DNA of 60,238 nucleotides from Mogibacterium sp. (lineage in GTDB: Bacteria > Bacillota > Clostridia > Peptostreptococcales > Anaerovoracaceae), in contig JAFWMD010000023.1 in assembly GCA_017510725.1 (NCBI GenBank), positions 1-60,238 on the forward strand, written 5' to 3'. The notes under the pieces are model-generated. The model was not told where the DNA came from. It did no database searches and saw only the letters and a list, made by a program, of their open reading frames with translations. Shown piece after piece: positions 8,339-16,490 of the stretch. Position numbers and translations under genes: made by a program. Within the stretch, counting starts at the first letter, position 1. Every line of letters begins with the position of its first letter.

Positions 8339-9667
8339 TCAGACGTGCTGGTATAAGAATCTATAGTAATCGACAGCCGGTACGAGAGTGTCCGTCGAAA
8401 CACACTCATTGATGCCGTGGATGGAATCCAGCTGATCAGCGTCGATGGTGAACGGCAGGAATCTGATGCACTGGTCTGACAGTTTGTCGAAGAACCTCGC
8501 ATCCGAGCCCCCGGTCATGATGTACGGCGTACAGTCATCGACACCCGGCACACAGGTTTTGACAGCCTGTCTGACGAGCAGAAAAGCGTTTCCCCTGAAG
8601 TCTGACAGTCTTGACTCAGGCTCTCTCTGGATCACTTCTGTTTCAAGACCGAACTTTCTGGCTATCTTTGTAATAGCTTTGATCGACGATTCCTGGCCTT
8701 GATGATGCGAACACCTCATGTCTCCGATAACCCAGGCTTCGCTTGGAATGACATTGACAGCCTCTCCGCCTCCGCACATGGTGAAAGCTATCGTAGTCGA
8801 AACCATGGCGCCTGCGGCCGGACTCAGTGCAGGCAGCATTCTTGCAAGAGCTTTTCCCCTCTTGCCAGCCCTGTCAAGCACCTTACCGGTCCTTCCCATG
8901 TACTGTCCGAGTATTTTTAACATTTCTGCTACAGGCTGAGGCATGTCGACATCAAACACCTGATGTCTGTCGACATATGCCATGAACTTTCCCAGTCTTG
9001 CCAGAGGCGTATTCTTCTCGGGAGTGGAGGCATGTCCGCCGGAAGATCTTGCCGTGAACTTCAGGTTTACAACACTCTTTTCACCCACGCCTATCATGGC
9101 GAAGGTACCCTTTGCCCCACTTATAGGTTCGCGTACGATATCGCCGCCTTCATCCAGTACCATCCCGAACCGCATGCCCTGTTCCTGCATCCACGATGCC
9201 ACTGCCTGCGCACCTGTCCCGAATGTTTCCTCAGTGGAGTCAGCCTCGAACCAGATGTCCGCTGCCGGCACGAATCCTTCTGAAGCGAGTTCGTTTGCAG
9301 CTTCAAACATGGCCCAGAGTCCGCCTTTATCATCAAGAGTGCCTCTGCCCCAGATCTTTCCTTCAGCGATCTCTGCAGCAAACGGAGGGTGCTTCCAGTC
9401 TTCCGCCCTGGCAGGAACAACATCGTAATGGTTCATGAAGAGAACCGGCATCCTGGTAGGATCGCTTCCCTTCCATTTCAGCAGCAGTGCGCCGTCAAAC
9501 TCTCTCAGCTCACAGACTTCCTTCAATGCAGGGAAAAGCTCCCACAGAAGAGCCCGAAACTCCGCAAAGTTTTCAGCACTGCTGCCACAGTCAGGATCAG
9601 ACACTGTTTCTATTCTGATCATCTTCTGCAGGTGTTCAATATATTTATCCTGTCTTTCTTTATCCAT
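8339..9667 (-). CDS. M20 family zinc metallopeptidase
   Basis: 442 residues. Metal-site motifs follow the M20 order: NHYDVVPA (first His and catalytic Asp), GRGTLDDKGG (bridging Asp), FEADSTEET (general-base Glu and ligand Glu), VLDEGGDI, and a late GGSDARFF with a C-terminal HGINE. The middle portion (about 200-330) is the dimerisation domain. The family hydrolyses dipeptides or N-acylated amino acids in the cytosol; no signal peptide is seen. It precedes the YfcC-like carrier by 19 nt, suggesting a joint peptide or amino-acid function. Start ATG 9665-9667. Confidence 0.88.
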   Translation of the reverse strand: MDKERQDKYIEHLQKMIRIETVSDPDCGSSAENFAEFRALLWELFPALKEVCELREFDGALLLKWKGSDPTRMPVLFMNHYDVVPARAEDWKHPPFAAEIAEGKIWGRGTLDDKGGLWAMFEAANELASEGFVPAADIWFEADSTEETFGTGAQAVASWMQEQGMRFGMVLDEGGDIVREPISGAKGTFAMIGVGEKSVVNLKFTARSSGGHASTPEKNTPLARLGKFMAYVDRHQVFDVDMPQPVAEMLKILGQYMGRTGKVLDRAGKRGKALARMLPALSPAAGAMVSTTIAFTMCGGGEAVNVIPSEAWVIGDMRCSHHQGQESSIKAITKIARKFGLETEVIQREPESRLSDFRGNAFLLVRQAVKTCVPGVDDCTPYIMTGGSDARFFDKLSDQCIRFLPFTIDADQLDSIHGINECVSTDTLVPAVDYYRFLYQHV

Positions 9668-9702
9668 GATACCCCCGGTCTCTTCCGTATAATCAGGTAA
9701 TA

Positions 9703-10092
9703 CTACTTCTTCTCCTTCAGCAGGTCGCGGATCTCTGTCAGAAGCTCTACATCAGCAGGAACCGGTTCAGGCTCTGCAGGTGCTTCTTCCTCTTCCTTTA
9801 CGACCATGGACTTAGCCTTGTTGAAAGCCTTGAGGATCATGAACAGTACCAGTGCAACCAGCAGGAAGTCGATGATAGCCTGAATGAATGCTCCGTAACC
9901 GATAGCTGCATTTCCTACTGTGATCGACATGTCTGCTACGCTCTTTCCGCCGCAGATAATACCGATGAGAGGCATCAGTATTGCTTCAACGAGAGCGGTG
10001 ACGATCTTCGTGAAAGCTCCGCCGATGATGATGCCTACTGCCATGTCCATTACATTACCCTTGCTGATAAATTCCTTGAATTCCTTAATCAT
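9703..10092 (-). CDS. mscL: Large-conductance mechanosensitive channel MscL
   Basis: 129 residues with the canonical MscL start MIKEFKEFISKGNVMDMAVG, pore helix GIIIGGAFTKIVTALVEAILMPLIG, second helix FIQAIIDFLLVALVLFMILKA and a charged C-terminal bundle ending LLTEIRDLLKEKK. It opens under membrane tension to release solutes in osmotic downshock. Length is normal for the family. Start ATG 10090-10092 with AAAAGGAGAAAG. It lies 35 nt upstream of the M20 gene and 90 nt downstream of the cyclophilin gene. Confidence 0.96.
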   Translation of the reverse strand: MIKEFKEFISKGNVMDMAVGIIIGGAFTKIVTALVEAILMPLIGIICGGKSVADMSITVGNAAIGYGAFIQAIIDFLLVALVLFMILKAFNKAKSMVVKEEEEAPAEPEPVPADVELLTEIRDLLKEKK

Positions 10093-10182
10093 TTCTTTCT
10101 CCTTTTCTTTCTTTTAGTTAGTTAGATAAAAATGTTTAGCGTTATCAGTTTAATACAAAACGTGCACAGCGCAGCCTGATCA

Positions 10183-10821
10183 TCAGTCGATGATCTTTAT
10201 GGATTTGATCACAGGCTGGTCCTCAGGAGCCATAGTGCCGTTATCGTCGAGAGGGACTGCATCCGCAGCCACCTTGTCGACTACATCCTGTCCATCAGTT
10301 ACATGTCCGAATGCAGCGTACTGTCCGTCAAGATGAGGAGCATCCTCTACCATGATGAAGAACTGGGAACTTGCGCTGTCCGGATCCTGTGCCCTTGCCA
10401 TGGAGATCACGCCCTTTGTATGAGCTATGTTGTTTGTGTATCCGTTCGCTTCGAACTCACCCGGGATGTTCTTTCCCGATCCGCCGGTACCGTCGCCATT
10501 CGGATCTCCGCCCTGGATCATGAATCCGTCAATAATGCGGTGGAACGTAAGTCCGTCATAGAAACCTGTACTTGCCAGATCCATGAAGTTCTGTACAGTG
10601 ATCGGTGCTGTGTCCCCGTCGAGCTCAACGCTTACAGTGCCATAGCCTTCGATCTCTATCTCAGCGTGATGGATGCCGATCGGATCAGCTGTCTGAGCTG
10701 CCTCAGGCTGTGAAGTTTCAGGCGCTTCTGTCTGTTCGCTGCTTTCTCCGCCGCAGCCTGCAAGCAGGATGAGCGACAGTGTCATAAGTGCCACAAGGAT
10801 GTTTCTGATGTGTTTTTTCAT
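10183..10821 (-). CDS. Cyclophilin-type peptidyl-prolyl isomerase lipoprotein
   Basis: 212 residues. The N-terminus is a lipoprotein signal (hydrophobic core then LLAGC, Cys 23), followed by a Glu/Thr-rich linker and a cyclophilin domain (about 55-210) with NFMDLASTGFYDGLTFHRII, GFMIQGGDPNGDGTGGSG, SMARAQDPDSASSQFFIM and FGHVTDG. The Arg of FHR and the QFFI block are the usual active-site residues. It should catalyse proline cis/trans isomerisation of proteins outside the membrane. Ribosome site AAAGGAT; start ATG 10819-10821. Confidence 0.95.
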   Translation of the reverse strand: MKKHIRNILVALMTLSLILLAGCGGESSEQTEAPETSQPEAAQTADPIGIHHAEIEIEGYGTVSVELDGDTAPITVQNFMDLASTGFYDGLTFHRIIDGFMIQGGDPNGDGTGGSGKNIPGEFEANGYTNNIAHTKGVISMARAQDPDSASSQFFIMVEDAPHLDGQYAAFGHVTDGQDVVDKVAADAVPLDDNGTMAPEDQPVIKSIKIID

Positions 10822-10856
10822 TTTTACGTCTATCCTTTCTATATTTTCCGATGCTT

Positions 10857-10882
10857 AAAAAAATAACACTGTGACGTTCACA
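10857..10882 (-). terminator. Possible short-stem terminator after the EF-G-like gene
   Basis: Read on the minus strand, TGTGA-ACG-TCACA forms a five-bp stem two nt after the stop codon and is followed by a T-rich run (TTATTTTTTT). The stem is short, so termination is probably partial, with read-through to the cyclophilin gene possible. Confidence 0.45.
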
Positions 10883-10884
10883 AA

Positions 10885-13587
10885 TCAATCACCGCGTTTC
10901 AGGTGATCTCTTATTTCCTGCTCCGTGCGCGAAAGCTCCGAGATGAATTCGCGCGACGATATCCTCAGCGCTCCATGCGTCCAGGCATCCTGCTGAACAA
11001 GACTGTCTGAAGACACAACGTAAATCTGACGGTCCTTTACTGATGCAGTCATGATCCCCATGCGGATGTCCGCAGGCTCATTCTCAGCAGTGAATACCAC
11101 CCTTACTCCGTTGCGTTCCTCCTCACGCACTTCACCAAGAGGCACCTTATATGCGTCAAAGACTACAGTCACTTCGAATCCGGTATAACCGGCATAATTG
11201 CTCAGTCTGTCAAGGAGCTGATCCCTGGCAGAGCCTCCGTCGCGGGCAAACAGGTCTTTGAGATATTCATCCGCAAAGATGATATTATAGCCATCTATCA
11301 GTATCAGGACAGGCTTCTCCTGGCGCTTTTCGGATCTGTGCTCCCGGCGGGCCTTTATCTCCTGATTTCTCGTCTCGTTCCTTGCAGCTTCTTCTTCAGA
11401 GATGTCAGGCCTGTTTCTGTAATCTCTTTCCGTCGCTTCCCTGTAGCGCGTCTTTTTTGAAGGTCCATAGGTGCGCTCAAATATGTTTCTGAGCTCTTTC
11501 TCGGCGGCGATCCTTCTCTTTGCCTCTTCTTTTGCATCAAGGCTTCCGGCTGCTGCAGTATTCATCCGCGGCACACGTCCGTAAACCGGGGATGCCGTAC
11601 TGCGCTTAAGAACACTTCCGATGTGCATGTGCTCAGACACTTCATCCCACTTCACGATGTCGCTGCCGCTGTGATTCACGAATACGGAATCCGCAGGATT
11701 CTCAATGTCTCTTTCAGGATCGTATCCTTTTTCTTCAATAACAGCTGCTGCATTGTGACACTCGTCATAACCGCATGGAGTACATGATAATTTCCCTGCC
11801 CCGGATGTGTATCCGCTCAGTACTATCTGATAATCCGATATCTCTGATGCAGGGACACGCCCTTTGATCTTTGCTGTATCCTCAGTCTGCTCCAGCCCGT
11901 CCTGGCTGCCGCCCATCTGCCTTATATCAGTCATCGCCCGGCCTACACTGCGTGCCGGAAGCTCTATCTCATACCCGCACCATGGCTCCAGCAGCACAGC
12001 CTTGCCATCTGCCCTGGCCTGCATCAGGGCATTCCTGACAGCCCTGTAGGTGGCTTCTCTGAAATCTCCTCCAACCGTATGCTTTTCGTGAGCCCTTCCT
12101 GCTGCAAGAGTGATGCGTACATCAGTCAGAGGAGCTCCGGTCAGCACACCGGCATGCTCCTTCTCATAGAGATGAGTCAGAATGAGTCTCTGCCAGTTGA
12201 GAGCAAGATCGTCTTCCGGCACGGAGCTTGTGATCACAATGCCGCTGCCGCGCTCACCCGGTTCAATTATGAGGTGGACTTCAGCGTAATGCCTCAGAGG
12301 CTCGAAGTGCCCTACACCCTCATACCTTCCGGCAATTGTCTCCAGATAGAGAACGCTTCCGGTGTCAAAACTTACATCGTAACCGAATCTGTCCCTGATA
12401 ACAGTCTGCAGTACTTCCAGCTGCACCTGCCCCATCAGTCTTATATCTATGCTGCCGTCAGGATTTCTCGACACATTGAGCATCGGATCCTCCTCCGTCA
12501 GCAGTTTAAGGTCTTTCATCAGAAGATATGGATCCATTCCTTCGGGTCCTTTCACGGAATACACCATGAAAGGCCTGATCGAAGCCGCGCTCAGAGGAGG
12601 CTCAGCGCCCAGACCGTCTCCCGGCAGGGCCCGCGCGGGCCCCGTCACGGCGCAGACCGTGCCGGCCGCTGCGGAGTCGACAGAGACGCAGCGGCTGCCG
12701 GAGAACAGCATTATCCTGTTCACCTTCTCTTCGCCGCCGTCTTCATCACCCGACATGCTGTTTATCCTTACCTTATCTTTTACTTTAAGCTCTCCGCCCG
12801 TGACCTTTATGAAACACAGTCTCTCTCCGTCATCCGATGCGGCAGTCTTAAACACCCTTGCACCGAACTCCGTTCCGCGCTCAGGCTCTTTCGTATATCT
12901 TCCCAGCACTCCAAGCAGTTCTTCTACGCCGTCTATCTTCAGCGCCGATCCGAAAACGCATGGAATGATCTCACCCTTTATCACCGAATCAGCTATCTCA
13001 TCGTCGGATATCATATCCTCTTCGAGTACTGCCTCTGCAAGTTCAGGTGAATACAGAGTTACTGCATCAGTGAATTCTTCAGTTCTTTCTGCTGAACCGC
13101 TGAAATCGACCAGCCCTGCATCCAGGTCAGAGGCAAGCTCTTTAAGGATATCCTCCTTTGACCTTACCGCGATGTCCATTTTATTCACGAACGCAAACAC
13201 CGGTATTTTTCTTTCTTTAAGAAGACGGTACAGCGTCTTTGTATGCGCCTGCACGCCCTCCGATCCGCTTATGACCAGAAGAGCGTAATCGAGCACCGAA
13301 AGCGACCTTTCCATCTCAGCCGCAAAGTCCACATGACCCGGCGTATCTATGAGAGTCACTTCGGTATCCGGAGTACCGTCACCTTTTATACTGAACCGTG
13401 CCTGCCTCGAAAAAATCGTAATCCCGCGGTTTCTTTCGATAGGATCATCATCCAGGAATGCGTCTCCGTGATCCACCCTACCCGGTTTTCTCAGTTCTCC
13501 GGTAAGATACAGCAAAGCTTCCGACAAAGTAGTTTTGCCGGCATCAACATGCGCCAGTATTCCCAGTGTGATTTTTTTTGAGTTCAT
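10885..13587 (-). CDS. TetM/EF-G-like ribosomal GTPase fused to a YacP-like NYN domain
   Basis: 900 residues. Residues 1-640 resemble ribosome-protection GTPases: G1 AHVDAGKTTL, G2-region RNRGITIFS, G3 DTPGHVDF, G4 NKMD, then EF-G-like domains II-V. Residues about 650-750 are a charged Arg/Glu-rich linker. Residues 755-895 are a NYN domain of the YacP RNase type (LILIDGYNIIFADEY, VVFDAYKVP, YVVSSDSLVQQDA) with the acidic residues that bind metal in the family. TetM itself is about 640 residues, so this is a genuine two-part protein. It probably acts on ribosomes and cuts or senses RNA; resistance to tetracycline should not be assumed. Start ATG 13585-13587 has no good ribosome site. Divergent from trkA. 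Confidence 0.85.
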   Translation of the reverse strand: MNSKKITLGILAHVDAGKTTLSEALLYLTGELRKPGRVDHGDAFLDDDPIERNRGITIFSRQARFSIKGDGTPDTEVTLIDTPGHVDFAAEMERSLSVLDYALLVISGSEGVQAHTKTLYRLLKERKIPVFAFVNKMDIAVRSKEDILKELASDLDAGLVDFSGSAERTEEFTDAVTLYSPELAEAVLEEDMISDDEIADSVIKGEIIPCVFGSALKIDGVEELLGVLGRYTKEPERGTEFGARVFKTAASDDGERLCFIKVTGGELKVKDKVRINSMSGDEDGGEEKVNRIMLFSGSRCVSVDSAAAGTVCAVTGPARALPGDGLGAEPPLSAASIRPFMVYSVKGPEGMDPYLLMKDLKLLTEEDPMLNVSRNPDGSIDIRLMGQVQLEVLQTVIRDRFGYDVSFDTGSVLYLETIAGRYEGVGHFEPLRHYAEVHLIIEPGERGSGIVITSSVPEDDLALNWQRLILTHLYEKEHAGVLTGAPLTDVRITLAAGRAHEKHTVGGDFREATYRAVRNALMQARADGKAVLLEPWCGYEIELPARSVGRAMTDIRQMGGSQDGLEQTEDTAKIKGRVPASEISDYQIVLSGYTSGAGKLSCTPCGYDECHNAAAVIEEKGYDPERDIENPADSVFVNHSGSDIVKWDEVSEHMHIGSVLKRSTASPVYGRVPRMNTAAAGSLDAKEEAKRRIAAEKELRNIFERTYGPSKKTRYREATERDYRNRPDISEEEAARNETRNQEIKARREHRSEKRQEKPVLILIDGYNIIFADEYLKDLFARDGGSARDQLLDRLSNYAGYTGFEVTVVFDAYKVPLGEVREEERNGVRVVFTAENEPADIRMGIMTASVKDRQIYVVSSDSLVQQDAWTHGALRISSREFISELSRTEQEIRDHLKRGD

Positions 13588-13654
13588 CGGCGATCAGCTG
13601 AGCTGTTTTAATTGCTTGTGAAAAATGCGTGTGGTATAAGTCTATCAAAAGGAC

Positions 13655-13682
13655 ATTATAATACATAACAGCGAGGCAACAA
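13655..13682. promoter_or_regulatory. Divergent promoter region of the EF-G-like gene and trkA
   Basis: ATTATAAT (13655-13662) reads as TATAAT on both strands. On the minus strand TTGTTG (13677-13682) lies 16 nt upstream of its TATAAT, a fair promoter for the GTPase gene. On the plus strand the same element precedes trkA by about 22 nt, without a clear -35 box. The two promoters overlap and may exclude each other. Confidence 0.4.
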
Positions 13683-13683
13683 A

Positions 13684-14409
13684 GTGAAAATCATCGTAAT
13701 AGGGACCGGAAAAGTCGGCGGCATACTCATTGAACAGCTCGCCCAGGAAGGTCATCAGATAGTCGCAATAGAGCGAAATGAGAAAAAGCTCCTGGAACTG
13801 CAGAACAGCCTTGACATTCTTTGCCTGTCCGGAAACGGAACCGACAGGAATCTGCTCATTGAGGCAGGTGTCAGTAATGCTGATCTTGTTATAGCAGCAA
13901 CAAACAGTGATGAAGTAAATATGATCTGCTGCCTTCTGGCAAGAAAGCTCGGTGCTTCTCATACAATAGCCCGTGTCCGCAAGCCGGAGCTTGCCGATGA
14001 GATCGAAGTATTCTCCGAAGACATGGGGCTTTCCATGACTATCAACCCTGAGCTATATGCAGCCCAGGAGATTTTTTCCGTGCTGCGTTTCCCGGGCCTG
14101 ATGTCCGTGGAGCCGTTCAGGCACGGTCTGTTTGAGATTGTGGAGTTCCGTCTGGCAGGCGACGGCCCTGTCACATCGATGACACTGCAGGAACTTGCTG
14201 TTAAATACAATTCAAAAGCTTTGGTATGCGCTATCAGAAGAAACGGTTCCTCTATCATCCCTGACGGCACCGTAACTCTTATGAAGGGTGATGTCATCAG
14301 TTTCGCAGCCGAGCCTAAAGAAGCGGAACACTTCCTCAAACTATGCGGTATCATCAGCCGGATGCCTAAACATGTCATTATAATGGGCGCCGGTATGATC
14401 GCGTATTAG
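13684..14409 (+). CDS. trkA: TrkA, first half; ends at an in-frame TAG
   Basis: Starts at GTG 13684 (MKIIVIGTGKVGG) with GAGG upstream. 241 residues hold the first RCK Rossmann domain (GTGKVG nucleotide loop, DLVIAATNSDEVNM) and the first TrkA-C domain (about 140-225), then begin the second Rossmann domain (HVIIMGAGMIAY). The frame then meets TAG at 14407-14409, exactly where family members continue into the first helix (YLVRMM). Reading through the TAG restores a normal TrkA of about 452 residues, so one point mutation (TAY to TAG) or a sequencing error has split it. TrkA gates the TrkH K+ transporter in response to NAD(H) or ATP. Confidence 0.75.
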   Translation: MKIIVIGTGKVGGILIEQLAQEGHQIVAIERNEKKLLELQNSLDILCLSGNGTDRNLLIEAGVSNADLVIAATNSDEVNMICCLLARKLGASHTIARVRKPELADEIEVFSEDMGLSMTINPELYAAQEIFSVLRFPGLMSVEPFRHGLFEIVEFRLAGDGPVTSMTLQELAVKYNSKALVCAIRRNGSSIIPDGTVTLMKGDVISFAAEPKEAEHFLKLCGIISRMPKHVIIMGAGMIAY

Positions 14410-14418
14410 CTCGTACGC

Positions 14419-15042
14419 ATGATGCGCGATATAGGCATGAAACCGGTTGTTATCGAAAGTGATCCGGAACATGCCGAAACGTTCAATCAGACTCTTCCTG
14501 ATCTTCTCGTCATAAATGCCAGCGGTACCAGCCGTGAGATACTCGATGAAGAAGGTCTGGATGAGGCAGATGCGTTCATAGCCCTTACCGGTATCGACGA
14601 AGTCAATGTTCTTATGGGGATGTACGCGCAGCGTGAAGGTGTCCCTAAAGTCGTCACCAAGATCTCCAGAAACGACATGATAGATCTTATTGACGCTGAC
14701 CGCGCAGGCAGCATTGTCTGCCCACGTGACATAGTTGCAAACCGTGTCATCAGCTATGTGCGCGCTGCGGAAAGCGCAGGCGGCAGTAATGTTGAGACCG
14801 TGTACCGTATATCCGAAAACTCCGCCGAAGCGCTTGAATTCAAAGTTAAAGAAAAGCACGAGAATCTTACCGGGATCCCGCTGAAGGACCTGAAGTTCAA
14901 GGAAGGCATCCTGATATGCGGTATTATGCGCAACCGGACCGTGATCATACCCCGCGGCAATGACACCATCGAGCAGGGTGACAATGTCATAATAGCAACA
15001 ACGTTAAAACAGCTGACGGATCTTTCTATGATCCTTCGATAA
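14419..15042 (+). CDS. trkA: TrkA, second half, after the in-frame TAG
   Basis: Same reading frame as the upstream half. The first ATG after the TAG (14419, nine nt later) would give 207 residues: the second RCK domain from its second strand (GMKPVVIESDPEHAE) and the second TrkA-C domain (NLTGIPLKDLKFKEGILICG). It lacks the GxG nucleotide loop, which lies before the TAG, and no ribosome site precedes it, so only reinitiation or read-through would make it. Its stop is 3 nt before trkH. Most likely the 3' part of a broken gene. Confidence 0.65.
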   Translation: MMRDIGMKPVVIESDPEHAETFNQTLPDLLVINASGTSREILDEEGLDEADAFIALTGIDEVNVLMGMYAQREGVPKVVTKISRNDMIDLIDADRAGSIVCPRDIVANRVISYVRAAESAGGSNVETVYRISENSAEALEFKVKEKHENLTGIPLKDLKFKEGILICGIMRNRTVIIPRGNDTIEQGDNVIIATTLKQLTDLSMILR

Positions 15043-15045
15043 TTT

Positions 15046-16488
15046 ATGAAAACAAAGGTAGTATTACATACAGTAGGACAAATATTATTGATTGAAGCAG
15101 GCCTGTTTATCATTCCTGTAATAGTGGGACTGATTTATCATGAGCATGCCTCTGTCCGCGCGTTCCTGATCACAGCAGTTCTTACCGCTGCTGCAGGCGG
15201 ACTCCTCAATCTTGTCAGACCCGGCAAGAGCAGTATTTATGCACGCGAAGGCTTTGCCATCACCGGTCTTTCATGGATCATACTCAGTTTCTTCGGCTGC
15301 CTTCCGTTTGTCATAAGCAGGCAGATCCCGGAGTTCATCGACGCGTTCTTTGAGACCGTATCGGGATTTACCACAACGGGTTCAAGCATACTTACAGACA
15401 TAGAGTCACTCGACAACGCCATGCTGTTCTGGCGCAGCTTCACCCACTGGATAGGCGGCATGGGAATTCTTGTATTCAGCATGATCATTGTGCCGCTCGG
15501 CGGCAAACGCAGCATGTATATTCTAAGAGCAGAAGCACCGGGTCCTTCCTCGGCCAAGCTCGTTCCTAAGATGCGCGACACCGCAGCGATTCTCTACGGC
15601 ATCTATTTTGCTATGTCTGCACTGCTGCTTGTCCTCCTTCTTGCGGGTGGAATGCCTCTGTTTGACTGCTTCATCAATGTGTTCGGCACTGCCGGCACGG
15701 GCGGTTTCTCGAACCACAGCGCCAGCATAGGTCACTATGACAGCGAATACTTTGAAGTCGTCATAAGCATTTTCATGCTGATGTTCGGTGTCAACTTCAA
15801 CATTTATTACCTTATTTTCCTGAAAAGATTCAGGGCGGCGGTCAGAAGTGAGGAGTTTCACTGGTATCTTGGCATCGTTGCCTTTGCCGTTATAACGATC
15901 GCCATAAATATAAACAGCCTGTACGGATCGCTCCATCAGGCTGTTCGCCATTCATTCTTTTCTGTTTCGTCGATCATCACCACTACCGGCTTCGGTACAA
16001 TGGATTTTAACCAGTGGCCTGAGTACTCACGCACTCTTCTCGTATTGCTGATGTTCATCGGGGCGTGCGCCGGAAGTACGGGCGGCGGTCTGAAAGTGTC
16101 AAGAGTCATGCTGCTTCTGCGTACTGCCAAAAGAAGCATGCGCAGAATGCTCCATTCAAGGTCTGTGGAAAGCATCCGTTTTGAGGGGCGGATCATGGAG
16201 GAAGATACTCTTAATACCTGCATGATATACCTTACTGTTTATTGTCTGGTAACGGTAGCCAGCGTAGTTCTGGTTTCCCTCAACAATTTCCCGTTTGAGG
16301 TAAACGTTACGGCTGTCATCGCCTGTATAAACAACATAGGTCCGGGCCTGGGGATGGTCGGTCCGGCAGGCAATTTTGCAGCGTTCTCCGGTCTCTCCAA
16401 GCTGATCCTGGCGTTTGACATGCTCGCGGGCAGACTTGAGCTCTTCCCTGTGCTCTTCCTGTTCTCAGTCAGAACCTGGAAGCGCTGA
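15046..16488 (+). CDS. trkH: TrkH-type potassium uptake transmembrane subunit
   Basis: 480 residues with four pore repeats of the TrkH/KtrB superfamily: TVSGFTTTGSSIL, NVFGTAGTGGFSNH, SSIITTTGFGTMDF and NNIGPGLGMVGPAGNFA, each holding a filter Gly. The C-terminus KLILAFDMLAGRLELFPVL is typical. It moves K+ inward and is normally controlled by TrkA, encoded directly upstream (3 nt) but interrupted by a TAG. The start has no strong ribosome site, so translation depends on coupling to the trkA 3' end. The gene ends 2 nt before the end of the convergent K+ channel gene. Confidence 0.95.
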   Translation: MKTKVVLHTVGQILLIEAGLFIIPVIVGLIYHEHASVRAFLITAVLTAAAGGLLNLVRPGKSSIYAREGFAITGLSWIILSFFGCLPFVISRQIPEFIDAFFETVSGFTTTGSSILTDIESLDNAMLFWRSFTHWIGGMGILVFSMIIVPLGGKRSMYILRAEAPGPSSAKLVPKMRDTAAILYGIYFAMSALLLVLLLAGGMPLFDCFINVFGTAGTGGFSNHSASIGHYDSEYFEVVISIFMLMFGVNFNIYYLIFLKRFRAAVRSEEFHWYLGIVAFAVITIAININSLYGSLHQAVRHSFFSVSSIITTTGFGTMDFNQWPEYSRTLLVLLMFIGACAGSTGGGLKVSRVMLLLRTAKRSMRRMLHSRSVESIRFEGRIMEEDTLNTCMIYLTVYCLVTVASVVLVSLNNFPFEVNVTAVIACINNIGPGLGMVGPAGNFAAFSGLSKLILAFDMLAGRLELFPVLFLFSVRTWKR

Positions 16489-16490
16489 TA

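Noticed and set aside
12079-13288. Long open frames opposite the EF-G-like gene
   Set aside because: Composition is Ser/Arg/His-rich without motifs, as expected for antisense of a GTPase gene; no start signals.
10885-13587. Tetracycline resistance gene of the tetM type
   Set aside because: The GTPase body is TetM-like, but the NYN fusion and chromosomal housekeeping context point to a separate family; resistance cannot be inferred from similarity.
14407-14409. Recoded TAG (pyrrolysine or suppressed amber) in trkA
   Set aside because: TAG is used as an ordinary stop elsewhere here (for example after the aldo/keto reductase and NuoE-like genes), TrkA has no known recoded residue, and no pyl genes are seen.
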